Source: Chloroflexota bacterium (GTDB taxonomy: Archaea > Iainarchaeota > Iainarchaeia > Iainarchaeales > GCA-2688035). From it: a DNA stretch of 44,510 nt. Every line of letters begins with the position of its first letter. Positions within the stretch are counted from its first letter, which is position 1. Under the pieces are notes generated by a model, which was not told the DNA's origin, searched no databases, and saw only the letters and a list, made by a program, of their open reading frames with translations. The position numbers and the translations under genes are program-made. This document shows, piece after piece, positions 38,047 through 44,510 of this stretch. The DNA lies in contig JAFCCG010000017.1 in assembly GCA_017610335.1 (NCBI GenBank), forward strand, positions 1 to 44,510, read 5' to 3'.

Positions 38047-38517
38047 TTAATCTTGGATTGTTTCCCTATTAGGATAGGCTACTTTTTTGAACGGCCATTC
38101 TGCTTTAACCCATTCTTTTACCGCTTTGAATAAAACCGGGTCAAGACCTTTTTCATATTCAGTTTTTCTGACCCACAAAAAAACAACCGCGTCAAAGCCC
38201 GGTGTTTGAGAAGGGTAGATGTAAACGCAGCCCAGGCACCTACGTTCACTAAGATTTACTACAGTATATGTGAATGCTGTTCGTTCTTCAAATTCTTTCT
38301 GGTGATGAAGCAAATCAGCTTGATTTTGTTCCATTGTTAAATTTTTGGACGGCCACTCAGAATCAGGACCAAAAATGCCTTTCAGGAGGTCAACACTTGA
38401 AATTACCGCATCAAAGTCTTTTTCAACATCGTCTACAGTAAGTTTTCGCAATTTGAATCTCTTTGTTTCAAGCTTTTCCGGAATCTTAAAATCTGTTGGA
38501 ACAAAAGATTTGCCCAT
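38047..38517 (-). CDS. GNAT-like acetyltransferase
   Basis: 156 aa. KLETKRFKLRKLTVDDVEKD is the usual N-terminal strand/helix of RimJ-like GNATs. Later come FTYTVVNLSERRCLGCVYIY (strands 2-4) and EKGLDPVLFKAVKEWVKAEW (acetyl-CoA-binding helix region). Substrate unknown. It lies inside the interval bounded by array 2 repeats, together with HicBA. Confidence 0.68.
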   Translation of the reverse strand: MGKSFVPTDFKIPEKLETKRFKLRKLTVDDVEKDFDAVISSVDLLKGIFGPDSEWPSKNLTMEQNQADLLHHQKEFEERTAFTYTVVNLSERRCLGCVYIYPSQTPGFDAVVFLWVRKTEYEKGLDPVLFKAVKEWVKAEWPFKKVAYPNRETIQD

Positions 38518-38559
38518 AAATCTATTTGGAAGTAATAAAGATTAAAAAGTAAATTACCG

Positions 38560-38575
38560 CCTCAGTCCGCCCATC
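38560..38575. repeat. Array 2 direct repeat, copy B
   Basis: CCTCAGTCCGCCCATC, identical to copy C at 37528. It separates the GNAT-HicBA module from the hairpin unit. Confidence 0.88.
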
Positions 38576-38632
38576 AGCCGTCACGCCCGGCTGGTGCGAG
38601 CAAGAATGCCATTTCGCTTGGGCTCAATGGCA
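38576..38632. repeat. Hairpin unit of array 2
   Basis: Hairpin 1 (AGCCG 38576-38580 / CGGCT 38588-38592) and hairpin 2 (TGCCATT 38607-38613 / AATGGCA 38626-38632, loop TCGCTTGGGCTC). The loop is nearly identical to the one at 13598-13610, while the stem bases differ in a compensating way. Confidence 0.8.
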
Positions 38633-38654
38633 TGGCTTCGCATAAATTAAAAAT

Positions 38655-39191
38655 TCAACACCTCAGTCCGCCGATGGTAAAATTGTCGTCAAATGGCAGT
38701 AATTCTGCAATCATTCCAATAAATGCTGCTGCAATCGCAACAGGCCATTGGAACAGGAATGAGAGGAAAAAAAGGCTTGCTGCAATTCCTCCAAAGGTTC
38801 CTTCCAGTGTTTTTTTTCCTGCAATTTTGTGTTTTCCAAACCTTAATCCAAAAACGGTGCTTGCGGCGTCACCGTAAACAGCAACACACAATGCACCCAA
38901 AACAATTGCCTTTTCCTGAAACAAAACAATGGTGATTATTGCTGCGAGAAAAAAAAGCAAAGCGCCTTTGCCAGGCAAATGTTTTTCGTAATCACGTTCA
39001 ACCCTTTGCACAATATGCAAAAGCAAAGGAATCTTTACTCCTTTCTTTAAGAGAAATGAAACCAAAATGCCTGTTCCAAAACATGCTGCGAGAACAAAAA
39101 AGCTTTGCTCAACGCCAAGCAATGCGATCAATGAGATAAAGAAAGAGCCGAACAAAAAGTGAATAAATTGCCTTCTTGCCTCTGTTTTCAT
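38655..39191 (-). CDS. SEC59/VTE5-type CTP-dependent lipid kinase
   Basis: 178 aa, about six transmembrane helices. EARRQFIHFLFGSFFISLIA, ERDYEKHLPGKGALLFFLAA, GDAASTVFGLRFGKHKIAGK (CTP/cytidylyl motif), KKTLEGTFGG and the terminal ELLPFDDNFTI are typical of dolichol/phytol kinase-like proteins. It would phosphorylate an isoprenoid or lipid alcohol in the membrane. The family's last hydrophobic residues are replaced by GGLRC encoded by array 2 repeat copy A, so the 3' end has been rewritten. Confidence 0.85.
   Translation of the reverse strand: MKTEARRQFIHFLFGSFFISLIALLGVEQSFFVLAACFGTGILVSFLLKKGVKIPLLLHIVQRVERDYEKHLPGKGALLFFLAAIITIVLFQEKAIVLGALCVAVYGDAASTVFGLRFGKHKIAGKKTLEGTFGGIAASLFFLSFLFQWPVAIAAAFIGMIAELLPFDDNFTIGGLRC
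38661..38676. repeat. Array 2 direct repeat, copy A (inside gene 3' end)
   Basis: CCTCAGTCCGCCGATG, 14/16 to copies B and C. On the minus strand GGCGGACTGAGG codes for the last residues GGLR of the SEC59-like protein. Confidence 0.85.
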
Positions 39192-39253
39192 TTCAAATCA
39201 CTGTTTTTGAACAAAATTCTTTTTTTTGCACACTTTGCTGTTTTAGTGCCAAA

Positions 39254-39925
39254 TCATAGCTTTTCACACAATGCAAGCACGTGGTCTTTTTCAAACGGCT
39301 TTAGGTTTACAACCTGCTTTATTTTGAACTGGTCTGTTAATGCCCCCAGTTCTTTTCCAAAAACGCTTCCTACATCGCTTTGCTGTGAAATGCTTTTTGC
39401 CTTTACTACCAGCATTCCTGCACTGCCTTTTTTAAGAAAGTATTCTGTATTTTTCAAGAAAATTCTTGCCTGGTCAGGTTGTGACACATCCTGAAATAAG
39501 AGGTCTACTTTTCTTCCTTCAAGAAATGACTTGTAGGCCCAGGGCTTTTTTGCATCTTCTATTATGGGCATCACATTTTTTCTCTGCTCGCACATTCCAA
39601 TAAATTTTCGCATTACCCTTTCGCTTACGTCTACGCCAAATGCAATTCCTGTTTTGCCAATGATGTCGCTTACATGGCTTAAGGTTGTTCCCTCTGCGGC
39701 TCCAAGGTATAATACCGTTGATCCTTTTGTGATTGGCATTTCGCTCAAGCCATTTTTTATTGCCGCCGCAAGCTTGCTTCTGAAAAAATCCCACTGCCTG
39801 TATTCAACTTTGTCAATCTTCAAAAGTCTTTCACCGTAGACCTTTATGCCGGGCACAAGATTTTTTGTGAATATTTTGCCCTCGTGTTCAAAAATTCCCG
39901 GAAAAACCTCTTCCAAAACAAACAC
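39254..39925 (-). CDS. flpA: Fibrillarin-like rRNA/tRNA 2'-O-methyltransferase
   Basis: 223 aa. An N-terminal beta domain (FPGIFEHEGKIFTKNLVPGI, YGERLLKIDKVEYRQWDFFR), then the SAM domain TVLYLGAAEGTTLSHVSDII, AFGVDVSERVMRKFI, VDLLFQDVSQPDQARIFL and LVVKAKSI with catalytic Lys. It is the methylating subunit of C/D box sRNPs. It is 28 bases from and co-oriented with nop5. Confidence 0.95.
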   Translation of the reverse strand: MFVLEEVFPGIFEHEGKIFTKNLVPGIKVYGERLLKIDKVEYRQWDFFRSKLAAAIKNGLSEMPITKGSTVLYLGAAEGTTLSHVSDIIGKTGIAFGVDVSERVMRKFIGMCEQRKNVMPIIEDAKKPWAYKSFLEGRKVDLLFQDVSQPDQARIFLKNTEYFLKKGSAGMLVVKAKSISQQSDVGSVFGKELGALTDQFKIKQVVNLKPFEKDHVLALCEKL

Positions 39926-39953
39926 CTGCTTTAATTCCTCTTTTCCTGCACGC

Positions 39954-40760
39954 CTACTTTAATTCGGTCGCCCTTTTTTCAAGGCTTGCAAGAATTTCTT
40001 TTGACACGTCTTTTTTGCTTCCAAAATAATCTGCTCTTGCGGCAAGCACAAGTTTTGATGCAAGGCTTCTTGCGGCCTTTCCCTTGTTTTTGCCTGGAAC
40101 CTGCTTTACAATGGGGTGCCCGTAAATAAAACCATATTTTGGTCCATTGATTTTTTTGTTCTTTAAATGTCTAAATAATGCCTTTTCTGCTCCGAGTAAT
40201 TGCATTGTTGATGCAGGCATCATTGCAAGTTGTTTTAGGCCTCCTGCGTTTGCCATAAGTCTTGCGCCAAGAACGCCGCCTGCAACTTTTGAAAAGTTTG
40301 GAGTAAGTTTTTCCATTTCTTTTTCAATAAATTCCTGCAATTTTTTCCTTTCGCTTTTTAATTCAAGTGTGTTTGAGGCAAGTAATTGTAATTCTTCCAA
40401 TGCATTTTTTTTAACAGGGCTTCCCATTGAACTTTTTGATATTTCTTCAATCTTTTTTTCTTTGCCTGTTTCGCCCAATAATTTTGAAAGCTTTTTTTCA
40501 GAAATGTTTTCTTTTTCGCCAAATTCTTTTATAATTTTTAAATATGCTTCGTTGTCTCTTACAATTGACTGCAATTCAGGAAAATGTCCTCCATACCATT
40601 CAATGGCATTTTCTGCTAAAAGGTTGAATGTATTGTCAAGGTCTCCTAAAACTGAAATTGCTCTTATTATGTCCACATCTGTTTCAGAATACCTTTCCTG
40701 AACCTGCTTTTTTGCCCGTTTAATAAGGCTTTTTCTCAATTGGTCAATATCACGCGCCAT
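39954..40760 (-). CDS. nop5: C/D sRNP scaffold protein Nop5
   Basis: 268 aa. An N-terminal helical region (RDIDQLRKSLIKRAKKQVQE), a coiled coil (about 100-155), and the Nop domain NFSKVAGGVLGARLMANAGG, MPASTMQLLGAEKALFRHLK, PKYGFIYGHPIVKQVPGKNK, GKAARSLASKLVLAARADYF. It bridges L7Ae-bound C/D RNA and fibrillarin. It lacks the N-terminal fibrillarin-binding block of longer homologues, giving a compact form. Confidence 0.94.
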   Translation of the reverse strand: MARDIDQLRKSLIKRAKKQVQERYSETDVDIIRAISVLGDLDNTFNLLAENAIEWYGGHFPELQSIVRDNEAYLKIIKEFGEKENISEKKLSKLLGETGKEKKIEEISKSSMGSPVKKNALEELQLLASNTLELKSERKKLQEFIEKEMEKLTPNFSKVAGGVLGARLMANAGGLKQLAMMPASTMQLLGAEKALFRHLKNKKINGPKYGFIYGHPIVKQVPGKNKGKAARSLASKLVLAARADYFGSKKDVSKEILASLEKRATELK

Positions 40761-40846
40761 AACAAAGATTAGTCATTTATGTTTTTAAAGCTGCTTTCAG
40801 GGCAAAAAAGCAAATTTATTAAAACTGCTTGCCATTCTATTGATAC

Positions 40847-42331
40847 ATGCCAAAAGAGGAAATTGCAAATCTTGCATTACGCAGAAGCCTTTTTTACCCA
40901 AGTGCTGATATTTATCCAAAAAGTCCTTCTGGCTTTTTTGACTTTGGACCTGATGGGGAAACAATCAGGCGCAAAATTATCAATCTTTGGAGAAAGCAGT
41001 TGGTTGAAAAAGAAGAAATGGTTGAAATTTTCGGTTCACAAATTTTACCTGAAGCGGTTTTCAAAGCAAGCGGGCATTTGCAGAATTTTAATGACCCAAT
41101 AGTGCAATGCAGTAAATGCAACAGTTTGCACAGGGCAGACAAGCTTATTGAAATGCATTCAAAGGGCATTGTTCCTGAAAGCTTGAGCACGGCAGAATTG
41201 GACAAGCTGATAAAAAAGCACTCGGTAAAGTGCCCGAAATGCAGAGGGAGCGATTTTGCAACAGTAAAAAAGTTTAACATGATGATGAAGGTTGACATTG
41301 GCGCAACAGGTGATGTTCCATGCTATTTGAGACCTGAAACATGTCAGACAATTTTCCTTGACTTTTCAAGGCTTTACAAGACAATGAGACAAAACCTTCC
41401 TTTGGGAATTGCTCAGGCTGGAAAAAGTTTTAGGAATGAAATTTCTCCTCGTAACAGTCTCATAAGAGAAAGGGAAATTGGGCAAATAGAGGTTGAAGTC
41501 TTTTTTAATCCTTCAAAAATTGATGAGGTGCCAAATTTTGCTGCTGTTGAAAATTACAATCTTAATTTGATGCTTTTGGGAAAAAAAACAAGTGCAATTT
41601 CCTGCAAGGATGCTGTAAAGAAAAAACTTTTTTCAGGAAAGCTTGTTGCTTATTATATTGCAAGATTGCAACAGCTTTACGAGGCTTTTGGAATTCCTGT
41701 TTCCAAAATGCGTTTTAGGGAACTTGACAAGGACGAAAAGGCTTTTTATGCAAAAGAAACCTGGGACTTTGAAGTTGAAACCGATTTGGGTTGGATTGAG
41801 CTTGTTGCCTGCAATTACAGAACAGATTATGACCTTAAATCTCATCAGAAGGAAAGCCAACAAAAGCTTGCGGTTAAAGAGGATGGTGAAGAATTTATTC
41901 CTCATGTGTTTGAGCTTTCTGCAGGAATTGACAGAACATTTTATGTTGCATTGGATCTTGCTTTTAGAAAAGAAAAAAGGGGTGCGGAGGAAAGGATTTA
42001 CCTAAAGCTTCCTGCAAAGATTGCCCCCTACCTTGTAGCAGTATTTCCTTTGGTAAAAAAAGACGGATTGTTTGAGAAAGCGAAAGAAATATTTAATGAG
42101 TTGAATTCTTTTGGAATTGACGTTTTCTTTGACGAAAAGGGAAGCATTGGAAAAAGATATGCAAGAGTTGATGAAATTGGAGTGCCTTTTGCAATAACTG
42201 TTGACTATGATTCCTTGAAAGACAAAACTGTTACATTAAGGGAACGTGATTCAATGAAACAAAAGCGTGTCAAGATTGAAGAATTGCCTGTTTTGCTTTG
42301 GAAGCTGCAGGCAGATAAAGAAAGGTTTTAG
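40847..42331 (+). CDS. glyS: Glycyl-tRNA synthetase
   Basis: 494 aa class II synthetase, archaeal/eukaryotic alpha-2 type. N-terminal FYPSADIYPKSPSGFFDFGP, an insertion with zinc knuckles (VQCSKCNSLHRA; VKCPKCRGSDF), motif 2 (GIAQAGKSFRNEISPRNSL, REREIGQIEVEVFF), motif 3 around ELSAGIDRTFYVALDL, and a C-terminal anticodon-binding domain (APYLVAVFPLVKKDGLFEKA; KGSIGKRYARVDEIGVPFAI). The ATG lies 30 bases after a TATA-like AAATTTATTAAA. Confidence 0.95.
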   Translation: MPKEEIANLALRRSLFYPSADIYPKSPSGFFDFGPDGETIRRKIINLWRKQLVEKEEMVEIFGSQILPEAVFKASGHLQNFNDPIVQCSKCNSLHRADKLIEMHSKGIVPESLSTAELDKLIKKHSVKCPKCRGSDFATVKKFNMMMKVDIGATGDVPCYLRPETCQTIFLDFSRLYKTMRQNLPLGIAQAGKSFRNEISPRNSLIREREIGQIEVEVFFNPSKIDEVPNFAAVENYNLNLMLLGKKTSAISCKDAVKKKLFSGKLVAYYIARLQQLYEAFGIPVSKMRFRELDKDEKAFYAKETWDFEVETDLGWIELVACNYRTDYDLKSHQKESQQKLAVKEDGEEFIPHVFELSAGIDRTFYVALDLAFRKEKRGAEERIYLKLPAKIAPYLVAVFPLVKKDGLFEKAKEIFNELNSFGIDVFFDEKGSIGKRYARVDEIGVPFAITVDYDSLKDKTVTLRERDSMKQKRVKIEELPVLLWKLQADKERF

Positions 42332-42824
42332 CATAGCAAAAAAACCAGCCCCTGTAAAGGTTTCATATAAGCTTCCTTCTCTTTCAAGGCCTTTAAATGC
42401 AAAGGCACCAGGCGAATTAAAGAAAGGCCAGCATCTTTTCAAATTTGATGGCAAAAATTTTGTTGTTGAAAAATGGGGCATTAATAACAAGAAAACCAGT
42501 TTTATTGGAATCCAAAAGCTTTTAGACATGGAGCCGGTTGGAGGCTTTCTTGCAATAGCCAGTTATTCGCCTTTTGAAAAAAAGGTTACTGGCCTTAACT
42601 TAAAAGCCTGGTCAATTAAAGCATGGCTGCAAGAGAAAACCCTCCAAGATTCAGGCAACAGTGTGATAAAAAGGCTTGTGGAGATGATTCAGCTCAAGGC
42701 AGGCGATGCAGAGGTAAAGGCTCTTGTTGCAAACCCATCTGATCCAAAAACAAACGGAAAATTGTGGGAATCAATGGGTTTCAAAAGTGTTAACGGAACA
42801 GGTTTTTTTGTTAAACAACTGTAA
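42267..42824 (+). CDS. Hypothetical protein after GlyRS, start uncertain
   Basis: The frame runs from a GTG inside glyS to 42824. The credible coding part starts near 42336, just after the glyS stop, where only ATA is available (KKPAPVKVSYKLPSLSRPLN follows). The protein contains GQHLFKFDGKNFVVEKWGIN, GGFLAIASYSPFEKKVTGLN and a C-terminal NGKLWESMGFKSVNGTGFFV that resembles the last part of GNAT acetyltransferases. Function not assigned. It is convergent with the next gene, stops adjacent. Confidence 0.6.
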   Translation: MSRLKNCLFCFGSCRQIKKGFSIAKKPAPVKVSYKLPSLSRPLNAKAPGELKKGQHLFKFDGKNFVVEKWGINNKKTSFIGIQKLLDMEPVGGFLAIASYSPFEKKVTGLNLKAWSIKAWLQEKTLQDSGNSVIKRLVEMIQLKAGDAEVKALVANPSDPKTNGKLWESMGFKSVNGTGFFVKQL

Positions 42825-43340
42825 TTAAACAGTTTTTGCAATAGTTTTTGGAAGCCTTTTTTTCAGTTTTTCCACCTGCTTTTTGGCCTGTTCTTTTCTG
42901 TTAAATTGATTTGTTTCCATCCCGTTCAATTTTTCTAAAATGTCTCTTTTTTGTGCTTTGCTTAAGGTGCCTTTTTTTGGCGGCCTAAAAGTTACGCTTT
43001 TATTAATCTTTATCGCCCTTTTTGGCATGTGTTTTAAGTAAAGGGCGTCAATTGCCAACAGCCTGCAGTAAAAGGTAAACTGCCTTATTTTTCGTTCCTT
43101 TACTTCTTTTCTCGCAGTAAGCTGTTCTTTTCTTGCCCATTCTCTGAGAATCTCAGGCGTTGCAATGCTCTTTATCACATTCACAAGTTTTCTATTCTGT
43201 TTCCTTTTCCTTCCCTGAGACTTTCTCAAGAGCTGTTTATTTTTATTTTCAGAGTGTTCAAACCGTTTATTACCCTCTAGTGCCTGATGTCCTTTTGCCC
43301 CACCACTCCCATGAATCTTTCTTGCCAAAAAAATCACCAA
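42825..43340 (-). CDS. Hypothetical very basic protein
   Basis: 171 aa, about a quarter Lys+Arg, no membrane segment. GSGGAKGHQALEGNKRFEHS, LLRKSQGRKRKQNRKLVNVI, ATPEILREWARKEQLTARKE and RPPKKGTLSKAQKRDILEKL are salient. Composition suggests RNA or ribosome binding; I do not recognise the family. The N-terminal MVIFLAR may be extended: an internal start is possible. Confidence 0.62.
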   Translation of the reverse strand: MVIFLARKIHGSGGAKGHQALEGNKRFEHSENKNKQLLRKSQGRKRKQNRKLVNVIKSIATPEILREWARKEQLTARKEVKERKIRQFTFYCRLLAIDALYLKHMPKRAIKINKSVTFRPPKKGTLSKAQKRDILEKLNGMETNQFNRKEQAKKQVEKLKKRLPKTIAKTV

Positions 43341-43381
43341 AACCTATTATTAATATTATGAATTCACTAATATTAAGATAT

Positions 43382-44041
43382 CTACTGCCCCGGTAGCTCA
43401 GTGGTAGAGCACGAGTTTCGTAAACTCGGGGTCGAGAGTTCAAATCTCTCCCGGGGCTTAAAACAGAAAGTACAAATCCAATAACACAAAAGCGAGAAGA
43501 GCTTATAAAAGCTGCTATCAGAAGTCCATCTTTGCAAATAGCCTATATTAATTACAGGGTAAAGTTTCTTTCCGTATTTTTTTACTGTTTCATCTATCTC
43601 TTGTTTGAAATCATATCCTGAATTTATCTTGTCTACTTCTTCTTTCCTTTTTGTAGCAAAATGCAATAATCGTTTATGTCTATCATCTAAGTCTCTCGGA
43701 TTGCAGTAACTACAGTCACATTTCAACAATTCAGGCGCTTTTATTTTAAGTACATCTATCGCGGCCATTGGAAGTTTTCTTTTAAGTTTACCGACATAAT
43801 ACCTTGCAGGCGGTTGGCCTCCCTTGGTCTGATTCTGAATAAGTGGCATATCCTGTTTTTCTCCACCAGTTAAAGTATGGGATACGGCAGTAAGGCCAAA
43901 TTCTGAAAGGAGCATGCTGTAAAAACCACCATACAGATTTACTATTGGTTTTTTGCTTTCTGCTAATTTTTGGGTAAAGAATAAAATGCTTACTTATGCT
44001 TGCCTTACCAGCTTCCTTAGCAGTAAATCAAACTTGGGCAT
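43382..44041 (-). pseudogene. Truncated TGT-like (tRNA-guanine transglycosylase family) gene
   Basis: The frame starts MPKFDLLLRKLVRQA, meets TAA at 43994, then continues SILFFTQKLAESKKPIVNLY, GGFYSMLLSEFGL, TGGEKQDMPLIQNQTKGGQP and PELLKCDCSYCNPRDLDDRH. The CxCxxC with a His about 20 residues on resembles the TGT zinc site, and the context resembles the C-terminal half of TGT-like proteins. The catalytic barrel is missing. The 3' end reads through tRNA-Thr on the opposite strand (last 25 residues), showing the natural end is lost too. Confidence 0.6.
43387..43458 (+). tRNA. tRNA-Thr (CGT)
   Basis: Acceptor GCCCCGG / CCGGGGC, D-arm GCTC...GAGC, anticodon stem CGAGT / ACTCG with loop TTCGTAA (anticodon CGT), T-arm GAGAG-TTCAAAT-CTCTC, discriminator T. 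Decodes ACG. No intron. Confidence 0.93.
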
Positions 44042-44060
44042 TTTATCACGATTAATTTTG

Positions 44061-44510
44061 TTACGCTTTTCTTGGAAAGAGATTGTGTTTCAGCTCTTTA
44101 AAGTAGTGCAGTGATTCAAAGTCTTTAATTATGTCAGAAAACTTGTACCTTATTTCATTTAAGAGTTTGTGGTACGCGTCCTCGTTTTCAATGTTTATGT
44201 CAAGCTCCAAGTCAGTTACTCCAATCAATTCGTTTGTATAGATTATGTAAGGATTGTGGCGGCAGAAGGCAAGCAGGTCTTCAAACCTTTCCCTGTCAAA
44301 TCTCTTAAAGTAAAGATGAAGCTTAAAATAAGTGAATCCAATCTTTCTGAGATTCAGGCTGATTCCAAAGCCCTGGATTATTCCGGCCTCTTTCAGCTTT
44401 TTTATTTTGTGTGAAACTGATTTGGCGGAAACGCCAACCTTTTTTGCAATATCAATGCTCTGTGCCCTTGAATTCGAAGCAAGAATGGAAAGTATTTTGA
44501 CATCTTTTTT
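44061..44510 (-). CDS. Lrp/AsnC-family regulator (partial)
   Basis: At least 149 residues; the 5' end is outside the window. N-terminal HTH: KKDVKILSILASNSRAQSID, IAKKVGVSAKSVSHKIKKLK, EAGIIQGFGISLNLRKIGF. The C-terminal RAM-like domain includes YFKLHLYFKRFDRERFEDLL, ELIGVTDLELDINIENED and DFESLHYFKELKHNLFPRKA. A transcription regulator responding to amino acids or similar ligands. It ends 20 bases before the decayed TGT-like gene on the same strand. Confidence 0.85.
   Translation of the reverse strand, partial: KKDVKILSILASNSRAQSIDIAKKVGVSAKSVSHKIKKLKEAGIIQGFGISLNLRKIGFTYFKLHLYFKRFDRERFEDLLAFCRHNPYIIYTNELIGVTDLELDINIENEDAYHKLLNEIRYKFSDIIKDFESLHYFKELKHNLFPRKA

Overview
The window is archaeal. 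It is AT-rich and gene-dense, with archaeal-type tRNAs and archaeal/eukaryotic information-processing genes: proteasome alpha, exosome Rrp4/Rrp41/Rrp42, SBDS, Pop5, L15e, L37Ae, RpoP, Pcc1, prefoldin beta, fibrillarin, Nop5, Nmd3 and a eukaryote-like glycyl-tRNA synthetase. Many genes appear leaderless, with a TATA-like box about 25-30 bases before the start. Short proteins, heavy A/T codon bias and many small orphan genes suggest a DPANN-type lineage, but I cannot fix the phylum from sequence alone.

Layout. 1-240: hairpin-type intergenic repeats and a tRNA 3'-end scrap. 240-4.4 kb: a coiled-coil protein, tRNA-Val with a D-loop insertion, a SET-domain gene lacking a normal start codon, a tRNA thiolase, and L15e with an apparent internal deletion/frameshift. 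4.4-6.2 kb: HD hydrolase, EamA transporter, Pop5. 6.3-12.3 kb: the classic archaeal proteasome-exosome superoperon, ending in KEOPS Pcc1, prefoldin and a DHH phosphoesterase. 12.3-19.1 kb: small metabolic and regulatory genes, a PHP protein, a ZIP-like transporter, V4R and split KaiC-like genes, an FnIII membrane protein and eroded genes. 19.35-24.2 kb (minus strand): an AbrB-regulated ABC export cluster. 24.3-26.6 kb: methyltransferase, DsbA-like protein, NrdH-like glutaredoxin, ferredoxin-thioredoxin reductase. 26.6-29.5 kb: an accessory array. 29.7-33.1 kb: anaerobic ribonucleotide reductase with its glycyl-radical domain out of frame, its activase, and two small redox proteins. 33.1-37.4 kb: beta-CASP nuclease, membrane protein, Nmd3, XRE regulator, tRNA-Arg. 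37.5-38.7 kb: a second accessory array (HicBA, GNAT). 38.7-44.5 kb: SEC59-like kinase, fibrillarin/Nop5, GlyRS, tRNA-Thr, a decayed TGT-like gene, and an Lrp/AsnC regulator running off the end.

The most unusual pattern is a recurring architecture at gene 3' ends. A short unit carrying conserved, covarying hairpins sits between direct copies of a gene's 3' end (a tRNA T-arm/acceptor end, or the last codons of a protein gene). At two loci further copies of the same repeat bound toxin-antitoxin-like genes. Array 1 (26.6-29.5 kb) has five copies of a tRNA 3'-end sequence separating a hairpin unit, a PH-like gene, an HTH/RelE-like pair and a Fic gene with a small partner. Array 2 (37.5-38.7 kb) has three copies of a 16-bp repeat separating a hairpin unit from HicBA-GNAT. 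At 13.5-13.75 kb a 36-bp duplication re-encodes the same C-terminal peptide and stop codon. I interpret these as cassette-like integrations at gene 3' ends. No recombinase is visible in the window.

Caution: several genes are interrupted next to A/T runs (L15e, KaiC-like, NrdD, a winged-helix gene). Some breaks may be sequencing or assembly errors rather than biology.
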